NCBI GenBank assembly: GCA_012511915.1
Contig: JAAZFB010000598.1
Span: forward strand, 1 to 5,740
DNA: 5,740 bases
DNA from: Clostridiaceae bacterium
Lineage (GTDB): Bacteria; Bacillota; Clostridia; Monoglobales; Firm-18
Reading direction: 5' to 3'
Part shown: piece by piece, positions 4,652 through 5,740 of the stretch
Layout: every line of letters starts with the position of its first letter
Position numbering within the stretch: position 1 is the stretch's first letter
The notes under the pieces: model-generated
Seen by the model: the letters and a program-made list of their open reading frames with translations, nothing else
The model's database searches: none
What the model was told of the DNA's origin: nothing
Translations under genes and position numbers: made by a program

Positions 4652-5740
4652 TTGACATTAGTTGAATTTAAAAAACAAGTGGCAAATAAAAAAGTTGCTG
4701 TTTTGGGGATTGGTATTAGCAATATCCCCCTTATAAAAATGCTTTATGAATTTGGCGCGATAATCACTGCAAGGGATAATAAAGACAAAACAAAATTACT
4801 CAACGAATTGAGTCAATTAAAAGATTGTAATATACAATATGTTTTTGGCGCAAGCTATCTTGATGATTTAAATGAAGAAATTATATTCAAAACACCCGGT
4901 ATAAATATTGATACCCCTCAACTTGTTGCTGCAAAGAACAGGGGCGCCGAAATCACCTCGGAAATGGAAGCATTTTTTTCGCTTTGCCCTGCAGATGTTA
5001 TAGGCGTTACCGGAAGCGACGGGAAAACAACTACAACAACATTGATATATCAGTTGCTAAAAAATGCGGGTTATAATTGTCATTTGGGTGGTAATATCGG
5101 CAAACCTTTACTAAGTGAAATAACATCAATTTCACCACAAGACAAAGTTATATTGGAGCTTAGCAGTTTTCAGCTTCAGCCAATGAAACAAAGCCCAAAA
5201 ACAGCGGTAATAACCAATGTAACCCCAAATCATCTCGATTACCACAGCTCATTTGAAGAATATATCAAATCAAAGGAGAATATATATATTCATCAAAGCA
5301 AGGCGGGCAAACTTATTGTCAATTCAGACAACAAAATAACAAATTCGTTTATCCCAAAGGCCAAAGGAGAAGTTATTACTTTTGGGGAAAATACAACAAG
5401 CAACATTACAATCATCGATAATTATATTTGCGTCAATCGTGTGCCGGTTTTAAATTGCAGTGATGTAGCACTTGTCGGAAAGCATAATATAGAAAATTTC
5501 ATGGCGGCAATTGGGGCTGTTTGGGGAATTGTTGATACAAAGACCATTCAACAGGTAGCCAAAACATTTACCGGCGTTGAACATAGAATCGAATTTGTTC
5601 GGCAAGTTAACGGTGTTAAATATTATAATGATTCCATTGCCACTACACCAACACGCACAAAGGCATGTTTTCATTCTTTCGACAATAAAGTAATTGTCAT
5701 TGCGGGCGGCTACGATAAAAAACTTCAATTTGACACCAGC
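4652..5740 (+). CDS. murD: UDP-N-acetylmuramoyl-L-alanine--D-glutamate ligase (MurD), N-terminal and central part
   Basis: MurD is the cytoplasmic peptidoglycan-precursor ligase that adds D-glutamate to UDP-MurNAc-L-Ala using ATP. The window holds 363 residues; the family is about 440-460, so the C-terminal end is missing. The motifs appear in order: GIGISN near the N-terminus (UDP-sugar domain), the ATP loop TGSDGKTTTTT at about 120-130, LELSSFQL at 168-175, NVTPNHLDYH ending at H198, K208 in the YIKSKENIY segment (the position expected for the carbamylated lysine), GVEHRIE, NDSIATTPTRT at about 326-336 and AGGYDKKL at 351-358. I chose TTG 4652 (MTLVEFKK) because GGTGA (4642-4646) lies five bases upstream and MTL-type starts are common in relatives. 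An in-frame ATG at 4640 would add four residues but overlaps that ribosome binding site. The gene stands apart from the upstream operon, behind the palindrome promoter. Confidence 0.95.
   Translation, partial: MTLVEFKKQVANKKVAVLGIGISNIPLIKMLYEFGAIITARDNKDKTKLLNELSQLKDCNIQYVFGASYLDDLNEEIIFKTPGINIDTPQLVAAKNRGAEITSEMEAFFSLCPADVIGVTGSDGKTTTTTLIYQLLKNAGYNCHLGGNIGKPLLSEITSISPQDKVILELSSFQLQPMKQSPKTAVITNVTPNHLDYHSSFEEYIKSKENIYIHQSKAGKLIVNSDNKITNSFIPKAKGEVITFGENTTSNITIIDNYICVNRVPVLNCSDVALVGKHNIENFMAAIGAVWGIVDTKTIQQVAKTFTGVEHRIEFVRQVNGVKYYNDSIATTPTRTKACFHSFDNKVIVIAGGYDKKLQFDTS

Noticed and set aside
4652..4657. TTGACA at the murD start as a promoter -35 box
   Set aside because: No acceptable -10 box lies 16-18 bases downstream; these bases are the first two codons, TTG ACA.
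5450..5728. 92-codon open frame on the minus strand inside murD
   Set aside because: It lies wholly opposite conserved MurD motifs (GKHNIENF, NDSIATTPTRT), has no convincing ribosome binding site and looks like a shadow of murD codon bias.

Overview
This window reads as a chromosomal housekeeping segment from an AT-rich, low-GC member of the Firmicutes, most likely class Clostridia near the Ruminococcaceae/Oscillospirales. The grounds are Shine-Dalgarno sites matching AAGGAGGTGA, frequent TTG starts, a gene order of HI0933-type flavoprotein, cmk, plsC and ispH-rpsA, and above all an IspH fused to ribosomal protein S1, an arrangement known from Clostridia. The taxonomic placement is inference. 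Every gene I accept lies on the plus strand.

Layout. Bases 1-672 hold the 3' part of an HI0933/YhiN/BaiN-like flavoprotein gene. A 50-base gap follows with a small imperfect hairpin. Next is a 159-residue, probably exported or membrane-anchored protein that I do not recognise (723-1202). A good sigma-A-type promoter overlaps its stop codon and should drive a compact run: cmk (1256-1942), plsC (1927-2550) and the ispH-rpsA fusion (2531-4459). Neighbouring genes in this run overlap by 16 and 20 bases, which suggests translational coupling. The run joins nucleotide supply (CMP kinase), phospholipid synthesis (PlsC), isoprenoid precursor synthesis (IspH) and translation initiation (S1).

Bases 4460-4651 are non-coding and unusually structured. 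They contain a terminator-like nested hairpin (4481-4532), then a 66-base near-perfect palindrome (4553-4618). Across its centre the palindrome carries a TTGACA-17-TAAAAT promoter on each strand. After it comes murD (4652 to the window end, truncated), whose transcription may depend on the rightward promoter. A shared octamer, TAATACTA or its complement, recurs at the edges of these structures and again in the gap before the 723 gene. This suggests a family of miniature palindromic elements.

The points most worth checking are the promoter-bearing palindrome, its apparent degenerate relative at 677-708, and a strong in-frame ribosome binding site plus ATG inside the ispH-rpsA fusion. That internal start would let the cell make free S1 protein as well as the fusion. 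I saw no defence system, CRISPR array, RNA gene or transposase.
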